Notes: generated by a model from the letters alone, not told the origin. A stretch of 64,000 nt of DNA from Siderastrea siderea (GCA_964030785.1 OZ034971.1:35281804-35345803), one strand, 5' to 3'. Shown: positions 32,301 to 42,300, counted from the first letter of the stretch. Made by a program: numbers and translations.

Positions 32301-34457
32301 CCAAATGCCCGGGGGTTGCCCGGGGGTGGATGTTGAACTTTCGAATTGATCGGCGCATTATAAGAAAGTATATAAAGGTTATTTATTTTGTTCTGCGATA
32401 GGATTACGTTGCGTAAAATTCGGAGGGACCTCTCTCTACCCCCGGAACATTAAAATACCATTTATGCCAACAATCCATCAAAATGTTGGTAGAATAACCA
32501 ATTTAACAAAATGCGATTAAGTACCTGGTCGAAGCCGCAGAGTAAGATTTTGCGGGGAGACTTTGCCATCGCCATCTGGCTCCTTTTTTGCAAACAAAGA
32601 GAAGAGAAATTACCATCAATACTGCTTAGCACTCTACAAAGTAATTGATACAATAAATTGTTGTTCTTGCGCCCGGGAGAGGGGAGCGGAAAGAGGTGGA
32701 ATCCAATGTTAAAGGAGAATTGCCCGTCTTTCATTTTAGTAGGGATTTCACAACTGATCGAAAATGTCTGCGTTGCGAGTGTCAAAGTTCACTTCATTAC
32801 ACTTTTACTTAAAACGTTGGGGGGGGGGGGAGGAAACTTTAATTCGATAACAGCCTGGCTTGATGGCCACAACAGAGGGAGCATTGACTACTCGTCGAGG
32901 GCAAACCGTCGGGGTGTCTCAGCTTTAAATTTCTTGATCGTGATCAATTGGCTCACATCAACCCTGCCAGGAACCCATAGCCCGGAGCATGCAATTCCCA
33001 TAATACTAAGCCTATGTCACGGCATTTTTACAGACCAGTTTATTTTTACACCGGTTTTAGATTACTAATTTCCGACAAAATTTAAGTATCGATCCGCAAA
33101 AATGGGGGACTTAGATCGTTTGTTCTCGTTCTAAAATGCTCAATTCGTAACGCAAGGCTGATAAATCATTGCAAAGCTTGACTCCTCATTGCTTGACTTT
33201 CTCATTGCAAAGCGAGGCTCCTTTGGAAGTCTGAATTCGTTGTAAAAAAAAAACTGGTCAGTAAATACGCCGTGGGACGAACATAGGGCAGTTGCAAGTT
33301 CCGGGTTATGGACCCCTGCCAGGTCGGTATCAAATGAAAAGGATTATGTGAGCAACTCGTAGGTAGGTAGGTAGGTAGGTACTTTATTAAAATACATTGC
33401 AGCTAATAGAGCTGAATTGCGCAACTTACCGAATGCACAGTGAATCCAGAACCTGGATTGGAGATCTTTTTGCATTTGTTCTGTTTGTGATTCTTATGCA
33501 GATCACATCTTCTTCTCGGCTGGTCAAATATGTGGTAATCCTTTTCATGCATGAAACAAAATGTACAGTTAATAAAAAGTCAAGAGATAGGCCTTACGTT
33601 TGTGAGGAGGAAGTCTGGAAGCTAGTGAGTAGCGGTGGAAGGGCATGGTAGAATATGGTAGGCGAAAGAAGAGCCGCAAGGATACAAAATGAAAATAATC
33701 ACGACTTTTTTAATCTTCGGCTATGGAGAAATCGTTTAAACTGTGAAAATACTTCTGATTAAACAGTGTTACTAGCAAACGCATTCACGTTAGCAGTTAA
33801 CTTGCGGTAAATTAAATGCATTACGAAGCAGTAAAAAAATCCGAGAGCATGTTTATTTGCAGCGCATTCCGAGTACGCTTAAAGAGTGTGCGATCAATCA
33901 AATGATACGTCGATTTATCACGGCATTCATCGAGGATAAATTTCTCCTCTCAACCAAACAGGAAAATGCGATTTCAGTTGCAGTTGTTTTTTGCAGACAA
34001 CTCCCTCTCTGGGAAGAAACTGTCAGAGTAGTGCGGTGTCCAAACAGCTAATGAATGCAGGAATTCCAGTTAACCCATATGTCACACGTGTAACCCAGAT
34101 GCGATGCAAACAAACAGGTTGTGGCAACTCTTGATACACGCGTGTCACAAATAAACCCACCCTCAGAAATAGATTTTTACTGAAAACTATCACTGTGGCT
34201 TACGGTATCTTCACACCAACTGCATTCTGGGTTGCTCACGATACACTCCCCGCATGTCTTGTACTGTCTGCAGTCAGGTGCTGTTGAACCTGGGAAAAGT
34301 CAACAATGAATTATAAAGAACCGAATTTCATTAGACTAGGCTACTAAACTACAGAGACTAGAGTGCAGAGTGATGTTGCTATAACTTATTCCGTACACTC
34401 ACCTTCACGTAGAAAGGACCATAAAAGTAACGCAAAGTATATTCTTGGTTTCGTCAT
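20289..34457 (-). CDS. ITGB: Integrin beta-like gene, 5' half (signal peptide, PSI, start of hybrid, VWA/beta-I domain)
   Basis: Twelve exons can be placed by homology and splice sites, reading downward: 34403-34457, 34204-34289, 33877-33946 (tentative), 32525-32582, 27798-27923, 27146-27242, 26360-26453, 24421-24510, 23840-23926, 22538-22612, 21698-21793 and 20289-20387. Phases match at every junction from 32525 onward, and no frame break was seen. Integrin beta subunits pair with an alpha chain at the cell surface and bind matrix ligands through the VWA domain. Here the MIDAS DxSxS motif is intact (DVSRS), as are NxDxPE (NVDFPEGG) and TDAAYH. The ADMIDAS Asp-Asp pair after MIDAS is replaced by Lys-Glu, and the cysteine-bounded specificity loop lacks its cysteines. 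One PSI exon around 32.6-33.8 kb and all exons after the VWA domain were not found. It could be a full gene running past the satellite, a truncated gene, or a short secreted PSI-VWA protein. Confidence 0.88.
21698..21793 (-). CDS. ITGB: Integrin beta-like exon: DYPS...PIFAVTS
   Basis: Acceptor TTTCTGTTGTAG, donor GTATCC, 96 bp. Encodes DYPSPGLV and VVPIFAVTSEQ as in other beta chains. Confidence 0.93.
22538..22612 (-). CDS. ITGB: Integrin beta-like exon: LGGVVIPNDGLCHL
   Basis: Acceptor TTCTTTTACAG, donor GTAAGT, 75 bp. LGGVVIPNDGLCHLEG is a very recognisable integrin beta signature. Confidence 0.94.
22727..22790. repeat. (ATTT)n microsatellite
   Basis: TATTTATT and TTCA variants in an integrin intron. 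Confidence 0.9.
23508..23581 (+). tRNA. tRNA-like SINE head (tRNA-Ile(GAT)-like), probably not a functional tRNA
   Basis: The 74 bases fold as a tRNA: a perfect 7-bp acceptor stem (GGCTTGA/TCAAGCC), an A box (TAGCTCAATTGG), a consensus B box (GGTTCGAATCC, 23561-23571) and a 7-base anticodon loop reading GAT. Against a working tRNA: base 33 is C instead of U, the T stem has two mismatched pairs, and eukaryotic tRNA-Ile normally reads AAT. From memory, closely similar sequences are repeated in cnidarian genomes as SINE heads. It lies in an integrin intron, antisense to the gene. Confidence 0.6.
23840..23926 (-). CDS. ITGB: Integrin beta-like exon: IGW...TDAAYHCAGDG
   Basis: Acceptor TTTTTTACAACAG, donor GTGCGA, 87 bp in phase 0. 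IGWQ, RRVLVLTTDAAYH and AGDG match the next integrin VWA block. Confidence 0.92.
24421..24510 (-). CDS. ITGB: Integrin beta-like exon: SGNVDFPEGG metal site
   Basis: Acceptor TTGCTTCCAG, donor GTGAGT, 90 bp in phase 0. Carries SGNVDFPEGGLDAL. The Asn, Asp, Pro and Glu of the synergistic metal site/MIDAS are conserved. Confidence 0.93.
25050..25123. repeat. Foldback repeat, AATTATTCACC...GGTGAATAATT
   Basis: The arms CAATTATTCACC and GGTGAATAATTG, with inner TGGAGGT/ACCACCT pairing, make a 74-bp hairpin. TTAGTATATACCACACAAG follows it at 25124 and recurs inverted at about 25986-26005, so the hairpin probably belongs to a larger element of about 0.9 kb. Confidence 0.6.
25690..25935 (-). pseudogene. 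Non-LTR retrotransposon relic, C-terminus of the RT ORF
   Basis: On the minus strand, YLRELLKVKDFGSYKLRSNN passes by one frameshift and one stop into AAPKLWNALPEQIRNST and VGIFRTQVKIYLF. The LWNxLPxxIR...FKxxLKxYLF pattern is the usual C-terminal end of reverse transcriptases of the Jockey/CR1/L2 type. It is 5'-truncated and inactive, and lies in the same orientation as the integrin gene. Confidence 0.8.
26005..26165 (-). mobile_element. tRNA-derived SINE
   Basis: The minus strand reads GCAGCATGGCCGAGTGGTTA, an A box as in tRNA-Leu/Ser, then GGTTCAAATCC (B box, plus-strand 26099-26109), then a non-tRNA body with CCAACTGGTCTGCC and GGCCAGTCGGGATTCTTA. A 16-bp piece (GAAACAACTCCAGCTA) is duplicated in the body. 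It is remembered as a frequent cnidarian repeat and is not a functional tRNA gene. Confidence 0.75.
26360..26453 (-). CDS. ITGB: Integrin beta-like exon: specificity loop and FGY.NILSL
   Basis: Acceptor TTTTTGCAG, donor GTACGT. Encodes FGYRNILSLGKNVTSFQ after a Pro/Asn-rich loop with no cysteines. In vertebrate beta chains this loop is cysteine-bounded. Confidence 0.88.
27146..27242 (-). CDS. ITGB: Integrin beta-like exon: VWA strand FVDK...P
   Basis: Acceptor TTTTTCGCAG, donor GTACAT. Encodes LGLGVFVDKPTAPYIDTDPE, matching the classic GFGSFVDK..LPY segment. Confidence 0.92.
27798..27923 (-). CDS. ITGB: Integrin beta-like exon: start of VWA domain with MIDAS
   Basis: Acceptor CTTGCAG, donor GTAAGT. 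Contains FPVDLYYLTDVSRSI. The MIDAS Asp-x-Ser-x-Ser is intact, but the following acidic pair of ADMIDAS reads Lys-Glu. Confidence 0.92.
28025..29690 (-). pseudogene. Non-LTR retrotransposon (L1/Tx1-like) ORF2 relic, RT to C-terminus
   Basis: In minus-strand order: an RT catalytic box KFADDTTVFV and a GLQVN..RTEALWLG segment (29689-29490); RALGVFF...NIEKVLNIWKCRRLTLIGKI (29460-29330); FDF IWEGKPP split by a MITE; IREKANGGLKMIDF; WIQRIRQNSDAAW; LPPFYHSVLKYW (28700); NEIIWNN; and a degraded Cys motif region near 28100. At least three stops and two frameshifts are present, so it is dead. This arrangement is that of L1/Tx1-clade ORF2 downstream of the RT palm. The 5' part is missing. It sits in the largest integrin intron, sense to the gene. 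Confidence 0.85.
28958..29223. mobile_element. 266-bp foldback MITE nested in the LINE relic, TAA target duplication (PIF/Harbinger-like)
   Basis: TIRs AGGCCCAGTAATACGGGCAACAT are perfect at both ends. The whole element is a long hairpin with its loop near 29085. TAA flanks both ends (28955-28957 and 29224-29226). Removing the element and one TAA restores the LINE reading frame across FDFIWEGKPP, so the insertion site is proven by the host ORF. Confidence 0.9.
30327..31036. mobile_element. 710-bp element, TTAA target duplication, inverted arms of about 230 bp
   Basis: GGTTACTCCGGACCTTC at 30327 and its reverse complement ending at 31036 are each bordered by TTAA. Similarity continues inward through CTTTAAA(A/C)GGC and AAAGCTTA...TAGATTT to AATAGGGTATCAAA (30550) versus TTTGATACCCTATT (30825). 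The central 270 bp is unique. No coding capacity. The TTAA flank points to piggyBac/Kolobok. Confidence 0.8.
31883..32357. mobile_element. 475-bp foldback element, TTA target duplication (PIF/Harbinger-like)
   Basis: TIR TGCGCCGATCAATTCGAAA, then CTTCAACATCC and CCCGGGCA motifs, in inverted orientation at both ends, with TTA flanks at 31880-31882 and 32358-32360. The interior repeats GGGGAATTTGAAC three times. No ORF. A diverged copy of its right end appears at 63630-63665. Confidence 0.75.
32525..32582 (-). CDS. ITGB: Integrin beta-like exon: strand before the VWA domain
   Basis: Acceptor TTGCAAAAAAG, donor GTACTT. Encodes KVSPQNLTLRLRPG, the VxPQ....LRPG strand that precedes the integrin VWA insertion. 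It ends in phase 1 and joins the 27923 exon as Gly. Confidence 0.85.
33358..33395 (-). repeat. (GTAG)n tract with LINE-like 3' tail
   Basis: Read on the minus strand this is TTTTAATAAAGTACCTACC(TACC)n, a form common at the 3' end of non-LTR elements. Body not identified. Confidence 0.45.
33877..33946 (-). CDS. ITGB: Possible integrin beta-like exon 3 (rest of PSI)
   Basis: Open frame EKFILDECRDKSTYHLIDRT between TTGAGAG and a weak GTACTC donor. The phase fits exon 2. One more short exon would be needed before 32582. Supported only by position, phase and the Cys. Confidence 0.4.
34204..34289 (-). CDS. ITGB: Integrin beta-like exon 2: PSI domain
   Basis: Acceptor TTTTCCCAG, donor GTAAGC. The peptide carries the PSI cysteine signature CGECIVSNPECSWCED, close to the SCGECI.....C.WC pattern of integrin beta chains. 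Confidence 0.88.
34403..34457 (-). CDS. ITGB: Integrin beta-like exon 1: start codon and signal peptide
   Basis: Encodes MTKPRIYFALLLWSFLRE plus one base. It has a basic residue followed by a hydrophobic core, as in a secretory signal. The donor is GTGAGT. Phase 1 joins to exon 2 as Gly. Confidence 0.8.
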
Positions 34458-34552
34458 CTTTAATTTGTGAACAGAACTCACAGTCTGCAATGAAATTCAC
34501 AGGAAAAGTGACCTAAACAGTTGTTACGTATCTAAACAGTCGGTATTTATCT

Positions 34553-34562
34553 AAGAAAGAAA

Positions 34563-34640
<78 letters not shown>

Positions 34641-34675
34641 AGGAAAGAAAGAAAGAAAGAAAGATAGAAAGAAAG
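34553..34675. repeat. (AAAG)n microsatellite
   Basis: About 30 tetranucleotide units, immediately upstream of the integrin start exon (about 95 bp 5' of the ATG). A polypurine/polypyrimidine tract here could affect the promoter. Confidence 0.97.
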
Positions 34676-34689
34676 AACTTGCCTGCCGA

Positions 34690-37400
34690 AAGATCGTTCG
34701 AGTGCCTTAGCTACACGGAGACAATATTGCCTAAATTTAAGAAAATCGTCTTGTGTAACACCACTTTTATAACGTTTGGTGCAAAATGTGAAAGTCACAA
34801 TGTTGTTAAAAAGACCTTCGTATTTTTTGTGCGGCGACCGCCACTTCTAGCCTTCGTGGCACCGTTTCATGTAAACACAACGCCTGACGCTTGCGGTGTG
34901 ATAACAGGATAACCTTTTACTCGGCCAAATATTTTCTCTCATTCCATTTGCACCGCAAAAACTACACAAATAAAGAAAAACAGTATCTTCACTAGAGCAA
35001 ACTGGGATCATACATAACCTGAAACTAAATGTTCACGTTATATATTACATGCCATAGGGCATACTACCGCAAAATGCCTTCACTCTATGATACTAGAAAG
35101 TCCCGTACGTCGACTCTATTATTTTAGGTCAATAGTAGAATTTTTTTATTTTTAATGAAATTATTTATTTATTTATTTTCAATCTGGCTGGGCTGCATAG
35201 ACCACGAAGTATTAATTTGAAGCGTCCAGAGCATTAAGTAAGTTTAGTTTTTTCTAGGGCTTGCAGTGAAGATTTCAAATGGTTAGTCAGTCACATGAGC
35301 GCGTTTACGAATCGAAGAGTCTGTTCCTCTACTCACGGTATCTGCTGAACACTTTAGCTACCGGTATAGACAGTACATGCAACACCCAGCTTCACTGGCT
35401 CAGACGCAACTTAAGACCCGAGATGGAGATTAGAGGATGTTAGCAATTTTCCTCAGAAGATAATAGCGCAGCTAGATCACCTTATGACTGAACCAAAACA
35501 AGTGACGTACCTACCTAAAAAAAATTGCCTCCAGGTCTAAGTAAAGCTGTTAAAACAGGTATGTGAGCAATACGGGAGGATATCAACGGTTTAACAAAAA
35601 TACGGATGCCATCCCAACTTGGAAAGAACTTTTTGACTTTCTGATAGCTAAGTCAGGTCAAACACGTTTGATTGAGCGCGAGACATTCCGACCAGGTTCC
35701 TAGGAAACCGCCAAATGTTTAGCTGAGATCATAGACTTCCAATCCTCGTTTAGTCCCTCGAAAAACACCACAGCCACTCTAAAATAATTCACCTTTTTTC
35801 CAGGCAAAACTGTCGTCAAAATGAGTTAGCAGCTAGATTCTGCTTCAGCCAGAATCTGCACTCTTCTTCGGAGCCAAGAACGGACAGTGATGGCGTCCCT
35901 CTTGATAATGTAATCCAATATACGTCAATAAAACTTTTTAACCTTTCAATCCCGCACAAAAACAAATGTTTCACTGTATCGTGTTCGGATGCCTCTCATG
36001 TTTGAGTCAGCTGCGGATACAATCCACCTGAGGTGCATTCCGACATGCATTTAATTAAAGATTAAACGCTACTCTGCTATACCTTCCCCCTGGTGCTGTC
36101 TATTATGCTGGGCAAGGACGTTCTAGCCTTGAGACCGAGAATGATGACTGTGTAAAACAATTTCCAGAATGTAATCTGAAATTTCGGTCATTTCGTGAGA
36201 GTGGGAGGTTGATAAAACCGGGATAAAAGCGCCAACTCGACCGTGATGGGATTGAAGGAACAAAAGAGCACAACATGATTGACTCAACGCTCTACCCGTG
36301 TTAATTGCGCGTTCAAAGTTCACTCTTGTTTCAACTCGTAAAGGAAACAAGCTTGGGAAAATATGAATGCTTAAGCTTCTACTCCGGAGCCCTCGAGATG
36401 CTCTATGCGTTCTTATTTCTAAAAAAAAAACCCGATCTGTAAAAAAACACTGCTGTACTAACACCAGTCTTTGCCCTTACGGTGGATTGAATTGCTACGT
36501 GGAACACCCACCCAATTCTTTCAGCAGCAGCTTTATCTTGCGTAATATATCTGAATTAATCTTGAACCAGGCGGTGTGCGTCACGGCCCACAAAGGGTCA
36601 TGGGTAAAAATATAACTGATATCCATTTCACTTGAGACACGATGGAGTAAACATCTCACGAGAGACCTTACAATGGCGGCAAAAATGGGAATTATGACTC
36701 TGTTTCCCGTTTTGAACAGAATAACTGAGGACACGAAAGCAGGTTGTTTTGACTGGTTAATTTTTTGGTTGCATGGACCAGGTGAATAAGTTTTTCACGA
36801 TTCGGAGTCGATCGAATGTACAAATGTGCAGACTACTAAGCTTATGTGAGCTTAAATAAGAGCTGGAACGTTCGTTTCTCGGAATGTTTTTCGCATTTGT
36901 TTGGTACTTTGACTAGATCAGCGGTAAAAGAGATCCACAACACTTAGTTTGCTGGTATCGACTTACGCAACTGGGAAAGATTAGAGAACGCGGACAACGA
37001 GCTAGGTGAGAAAGCCGGCTAACGTGTGACAACAGTTTTTTACAAACATGGAAATCAGATCTTCCTTCAGGCAAAGAAAGCAACACAAGGAAATAGCCTA
37101 ACAACTTACTGAAAATGTATTAGACAAAATATTATTTGTGGTAGTTGTCCTGGAAATTCAAGTCTTTCCTGATAACAGTCATTCAAAGGGATTCCCCAAG
37201 TTTGTTGATGTAAGCTCACAGCTACACAAAAATAAAACTTTGTTGTTTTCATAATATCATTTATGCTCTTGTCCTTGATTTTACTAAAGGCTTGTACTTC
37301 ATCAAGCATGTTTTATTTTCTCTTATATCAAACACTGCACATTAGTTTTCTCAACCTATATCTAAAACTAGTGATGCTGATCCCAAGGCAGAGCCATAGT
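34690..37400. other. Non-coding region upstream of the integrin-like gene
   Basis: No frame or motif supports a gene. Presumably it holds the promoter of the minus-strand integrin gene, but no TATA or CpG cluster stands out. Confidence 0.4.
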
Positions 37401-37401
37401 T

Positions 37402-37427
37402 CCATATATATATATATATATATGCTC

Positions 37428-37500
<73 letters not shown>
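37402..37500. repeat. (AT)n microsatellite
   Basis: Two TA runs separated by GCTCCC. Cruciform-prone. Confidence 0.97.
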
Positions 37501-37503
<3 letters not shown>

Positions 37504-38527
37504 CACTGCTTCCTATTTTATATTCCTACAGTCACTGATTATAAAACAAACTGTTACCGATGTTGTTCATTGACCTTGTCTGCTTAAGAAGTGTTTCCTT
37601 TTACAGAAAATATATGAAAATAATTTTGTACACAGATTTCACTGTAAAAGATTGTATTCAAGCAAATAATAGAACAACTTTTTTCTGTGTTTGCGTAGCC
37701 TGGTATAAACATGAGAATGGTTGGGAGAATTCAAGACAGTTATGCAAACCCTTGAGGGTGTGCAGGGAGTGTCCAGCCTGGGTTGTGTATAAACTTTTGA
37801 GAATTCTCCCCCCTCCCCCAACCCCCCCCCCCATTTGAGTGTTTACTGTATATCAGGCTATCCAAACACAGGAAAAGTTTTTCCTTGCTCTATTCAACTG
37901 TGTTAACATACTTGCATGCAAACATACATCTCAGCCACTCGAAGTACACGTGGTATCTTTGTTATTTTATAAAATAAAATGTATTTCTCTGTCTTGTCTG
38001 TACCAAGTCAGTTGAAAGTATGGAATGTTAATTTTGAGTGGATTGCTCCTTCATGTGGACATGTGTAGGCTGGATAGTAAATCATTTTAACAAGTTATCT
38101 GATCTGGTAATTGAAACATCACATATTTAACAGTGTGTACTATCAGAGCTCAGGAATATTTTTTGCCTCAAGGAATACCTTGCCTGCAAAGCTAGTGCTC
38201 TTGCTGAAGTTTGACGAGACGAAATTTATAGCAAAGCAAGGAGCACATGAGCTAGGGAATGCTGACGGTTTCAGAAATACAGGCAAGGATTGTTGAGAAA
38301 GTCTTTCATATGTGACAGCTTCAATTGTTACTTTCAGATCACTTCAAATTTCCTTTTAATCCCTGAGGACACTTTGTGATGGGTATCATGAGAATTGCTT
38401 CTAAAATATCTCACTGGCCTGTGTTTCTGGACATATCTGAAAGGTAGATAGCCACCTCAGACCTGAATATGAACATTTTAAAGATTAAGTAGCATGGGCA
38501 AAGCTCCAACCAGAACCTGATAATGAC

Positions 38528-38639
38528 CAGGGGTCACTTCAATAAAACTTTTACAAGTGCAGCTATTGTTTGAAAGTTTGAAAAACAATAGCTACACTTG
38601 TAAATAATAGTTGTAAAAGTTTTATTGAGTTGGCCCCTG
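38528..38639. mobile_element. 112-bp foldback MITE, CAGGGG termini
   Basis: Both arms start CAGGGGNCA and share TCAATAAAACTTTTACAA and AGCTATTGTTT. The right arm carries an extra 14 bp. CAGGG termini are seen in hAT elements, but no convincing 8-bp duplication was found, so the superfamily is open. Confidence 0.65.
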
Positions 38640-39034
38640 AATGCAGCTGTTCTTCTAAACTTTGGTGTTTGTTATATTGCCAACAGGAGTCAGTAATGTC
38701 ATTAAAGATGTGTTTATTGTTCATTGTGGTGAAAGATAGGATAGATGAACGTTTATTCGTTTAGGAGTCAGTAAGTTACTATACTGTTGTCTTCTTTGTC
38801 AGTAAGAGGCTGTAGTTCATTTACTGTGCTAAAATTTACTTGCAATACAATCAACTTTATTCCAACTGTTTCACTTTGTAGTTTGGGTTATAAGGCTTCC
38901 AAGAATATCAAGTAAATATTTCATCTTCTCTAAAAAAGACTGGTGCACACAGTGTATCTCAGTAGCAGCACTATTATAAAATAAGCTCACTTTGTACAGC
39001 ACCCGAGTAACCTGCTTTAATTTACAGAAGGACC

Positions 39035-39235
39035 TCATAAACACAAACAAGGGAGATAAAATGCTGAAATGCCCAAGGCATTATAGAAATTGACCTTTTT
39101 CCCCTTTTCTGGTTCAAATTTGAGCAGAGTCTTTCGAAGTTCGATGTTATTCCCTTCGTGTCGGCTTTTATCTCGGTCTACTTTCTCAGCCGGTTTCCCG
39201 GGAGCTCTGCTACTTGGTTTACATGATCTCTTCAT
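39035..39235 (-). CDS. Hypothetical short ORF / possible first exon
   Basis: 66 residues: a Lys/Arg/Glu-rich start (MKRSCKPSSRAPGKPAEK) with a run ending KFEPEKGKK, then a hydrophobic tail that looks like intron read-through. The composition of the first 48 residues is protein-like and the surroundings (39100-39650) are less AT-rich with ATGGCGG motifs, as in a promoter. No homologue recognised. The donor after KGKK is weak (GTCAAT). Confidence 0.25.
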   Translation of the reverse strand: MKRSCKPSSRAPGKPAEKVDRDKSRHEGNNIELRKTLLKFEPEKGKKVNFYNALGISAFYLPCLCL

Positions 39236-39859
39236 TCTACGATACTTTCAACGGCTTGTAACGGGAAAACTATTTGGGGTAGACCCGGGTAGACCCCGAA
39301 ATTTCAAAAGAAGAAAAGTTATACTAACTAACTGGCCAAGATAATGGGCAAATACCGTTAACAGTAAGCAGCTTCGAGTCCAAGAAGAACTGTGACATTA
39401 ACAGTGAAATCAACATGGCGGCTTTCAACTAGCCGCCCACTTTGAACTTCTCTGAAACGCGACTAAAACATTTACCTTCAACGATAACCTGACCAGAAGT
39501 AAGATAGGGTATTCCAAAAACTTTAGGATGAGGTATAATTCCGAGAACAAAATGGCAAGCGTCGAAAATAACGAAAATTTCACCTCATACACTTCTCGAA
39601 GCGGCTCTCTCCGCGAGCGAAAATGCCTACACAAATGACGCGTTCTGATTGGTCAAATCTCGTGACGCACACCGCCTGATCTTGAACTAATCTACTGGCT
39701 CTATCTCAAAAACGATCATACCCTCTTGTCACACACAATCAATATGTCACGTACAAGTTATGTAGCGATGACATCACAAGAGATTATTTCAGAAGATTCT
39801 TACTTTAACTTCCCACGGCACGTTTTTGAAGTTCTTCATATCATCTCTATGCATCCTGC

Positions 39860-39878
39860 CCCCCCCCCCCCCCCCCAC
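39860..39878. repeat. Poly-C tract
   Basis: Run of C. Similar C/G runs occur at 44738-44754 and 45629-45648. They often mark element ends in this window. Confidence 0.9.
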
Positions 39879-40319
39879 CAAACGAAGCAAGATCTGACCA
39901 AGTAGACGCTAAAAGAAAGTTGAGAAAGTCTATCGTATCTCTTTCGCTGGCATGTTGACCTTTTGTTTACGTCGCACATTTGGAAATGACATGTGACATA
40001 AACAATCGAGTGAGGTTAAGAGGTATTATACGTCAATAATTCAATTTCGATGGAATCACTTAAGGCGGCCATGAAGCTGCTCGCCTTCAACATGATTAAA
40101 CACATGAATTTGTCTATACCTTGAAGTAATATTGCACCCACCATGTTCGAAATTATACTACTACCGAGTTAACTGTATTGGCCCAAAGCCATGAAAATGT
40201 ATCGTTTGTGGCTTCTCGGCGACCCTAAAGTCGCACTTGCGGTTGGTAGATACCGACCAGTTTATAAAGCACTGGTGATTTCCACTACAGTTTATACTGT
40301 ACATACTTTCCCTCGTCAT

Positions 40320-40455
40320 TAGAGCTATATAGGTATGTCCCGCGGAAAATGGTATGGTTTTTGAGGCTCTTAGTACTTTAAAAAATAGGGTATCAGTTTT
40401 TCTCCTTTTTGGAATTATGATCCCAGTGTGATCCTTATATAGGGTTCCTTTTTTG
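40320..40455 (+). repeat. Relic of a dispersed repeat (AGAGCTATATAGGTATGTCCC)
   Basis: The text GAGCTATATAGGTATGT...AAAATGGTATGGTTTTTGAGG...AATAGGGTATCA resembles the repeat at 54172-54545 (GGATACGTGCTG...GGGCATGGTTTTCAAGG) in order and spacing. No coding capacity. Confidence 0.45.
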
Positions 40456-41299
40456 TGTTAACTAAAATCGCAGTACGTAAACCATGGCTATGGTGGCGTA
40501 TTATTAAACGATGTTTAGGCTAGTGTTATGCTTGATACTAAACTTAGCAATGGGCCTGAGTACGTTTAGCCTAGCAGTCGTACACATTGCGTTGAATTCA
40601 CTTTCAAAAATTTCTTGTTCTGAAAAATAAATTATTACAAGAAACCCGAACTTGCCTGTTGCTCGAGGGGATACATCTGAGACTTCGAGAATACGCACGT
40701 GAGAAACGTCTTGAGTCGGTAAATTTGTTGTTGTTACTTTGCAATAGAGTATACCTAGAGATCCTCCCCGTGTTCAATGTCTCATGTTTCTCACGTTTTT
40801 AACTCGTGAATTACGCTTGTGTAATGAACGGGCTATCGCGGTGGACAAATTTCACTCGATTGGTCGATGGTCTGTAATGTAATTAAACTTTATATTAATT
40901 TCACCCGCTATCACTAAGGCAAAGTACTGTGGTGTATTACAATTGTAACGTGCAAGGAAAACGGGAAAAAAATACTCTACTACCGAAAAAGAGGACGTTG
41001 ATAATCTCAAAAGTGATGAACTGCACAAGCTCTTGAAAATGATGTGTAGGGCATGCAGGTGAACAGAATTGTCGCCTTAGTTTTTGCACTTTTTCATTCA
41101 CGAGTTGGCTCAAAACCTCTTTGATTGAAGTTTGGCATTATTTCTGTTGTTCAATCCTGCACTTCGGATACTCTCACCAAACGAAGCAAGATATGATCAT
41201 GTCATCATTGAATGTCAAAAGTTAATATAGCAGCAGGCAATTGTGAGGTAAGACAGAGTCCAATGAAAAGGCTCGCCTCTGGAATAAGCGGTGGTGGGG

Positions 41300-41556
41300 G
41301 GGGTGGCAGAGAGGAGGGGCGGTGATGTAGTGGTGGTGTAGTGATGAAGGTCGGTGGTTCGAGGCCCAGACCCGCCATAGTGTTGTTTCCTTAGACAACT
41401 CAGTGAACGTCTACTACACTTGAACTCTCGTCACTCAGGTGTATAAATAGGTACTGGCGACATACAGTTGGGGGTAAACCTGCGATGGACTAGCATCCCA
41501 TCCAGGGGGAGCTGCTTCACGCTACAGAAACCGGGATAAGCTCCGACTTTTCCTTT
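41300..41556 (+). mobile_element. tRNA-derived SINE with conserved body
   Basis: A B-box-like GGTTCGAGGCC (about 41357) is followed by CACTCAGGTGTATAAATAGGTACTGGCGACA and by CTGCGATGGACTAGCATCCCATCC with ACCGGGATAAGCTCC. From memory this body is shared by SINEs of many marine invertebrates; I cannot name the family with certainty. Its GTATAAATAG is not evidence of a host promoter. Confidence 0.7.
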
Positions 41557-42300
41557 TACATTATCTGGAATAAGCAGAGGGGTCGATGATTTTCAATGAC
41601 AAACCGTTTTCTGACTTTGGGGCATGCCGATGAGTCCTAACAAGGACGAAACAGCTGTCCAAGGCAGCAAATCCACGAGTAACCTGGCTGTGCCCGTGCG
41701 CATGCGTAAGGTTGTGGTAAGCCGCGGAGATTGTGTATTTGAGGCTCTTGGCGTTCAAATATTGGATTAACTTAGCGTCGTTGGCAATGACATGTAACAC
41801 CAACAGATTTATAAATTAGCGAGTTTGTAACCGGCAAATATGTACTAGATTATTTGTCCTAGTGTTATGATAATTAACGTACATTGCGTAGGCAACCTGT
41901 AATTTAGTATTCAACTGTTAGAGGTTGTTAGTAAACTGAACTGAGCTGAATCTCTTTCGCGGCGTAGTGACCAGTCCTTTTCGTGGCACATTTGGCAACG
42001 ACACATGGCAAAGACAACAGGGAGAAGATTAAAAGGAACGGCATGTCACGATTTACTTGATGGAATCGCTTTAAGGCTGCAACGAATGCTGATCACCTTT
42101 CAAACAGATGCAGTTTTCTATTCAGTATTAGTATAAATCTACTAGCGTTCTATCATAAATGCTGCAATCTGATTGGCTACTATTCCATGATAGTGAATAG
42201 CGAAAAGGTGACAAGCATGCGCAGTCTTATACTTCAAAATAACAATGCAATGTAGTAAAACTTTTCACTTTAGTGGAATATTAATCAAGATTTATACTAA

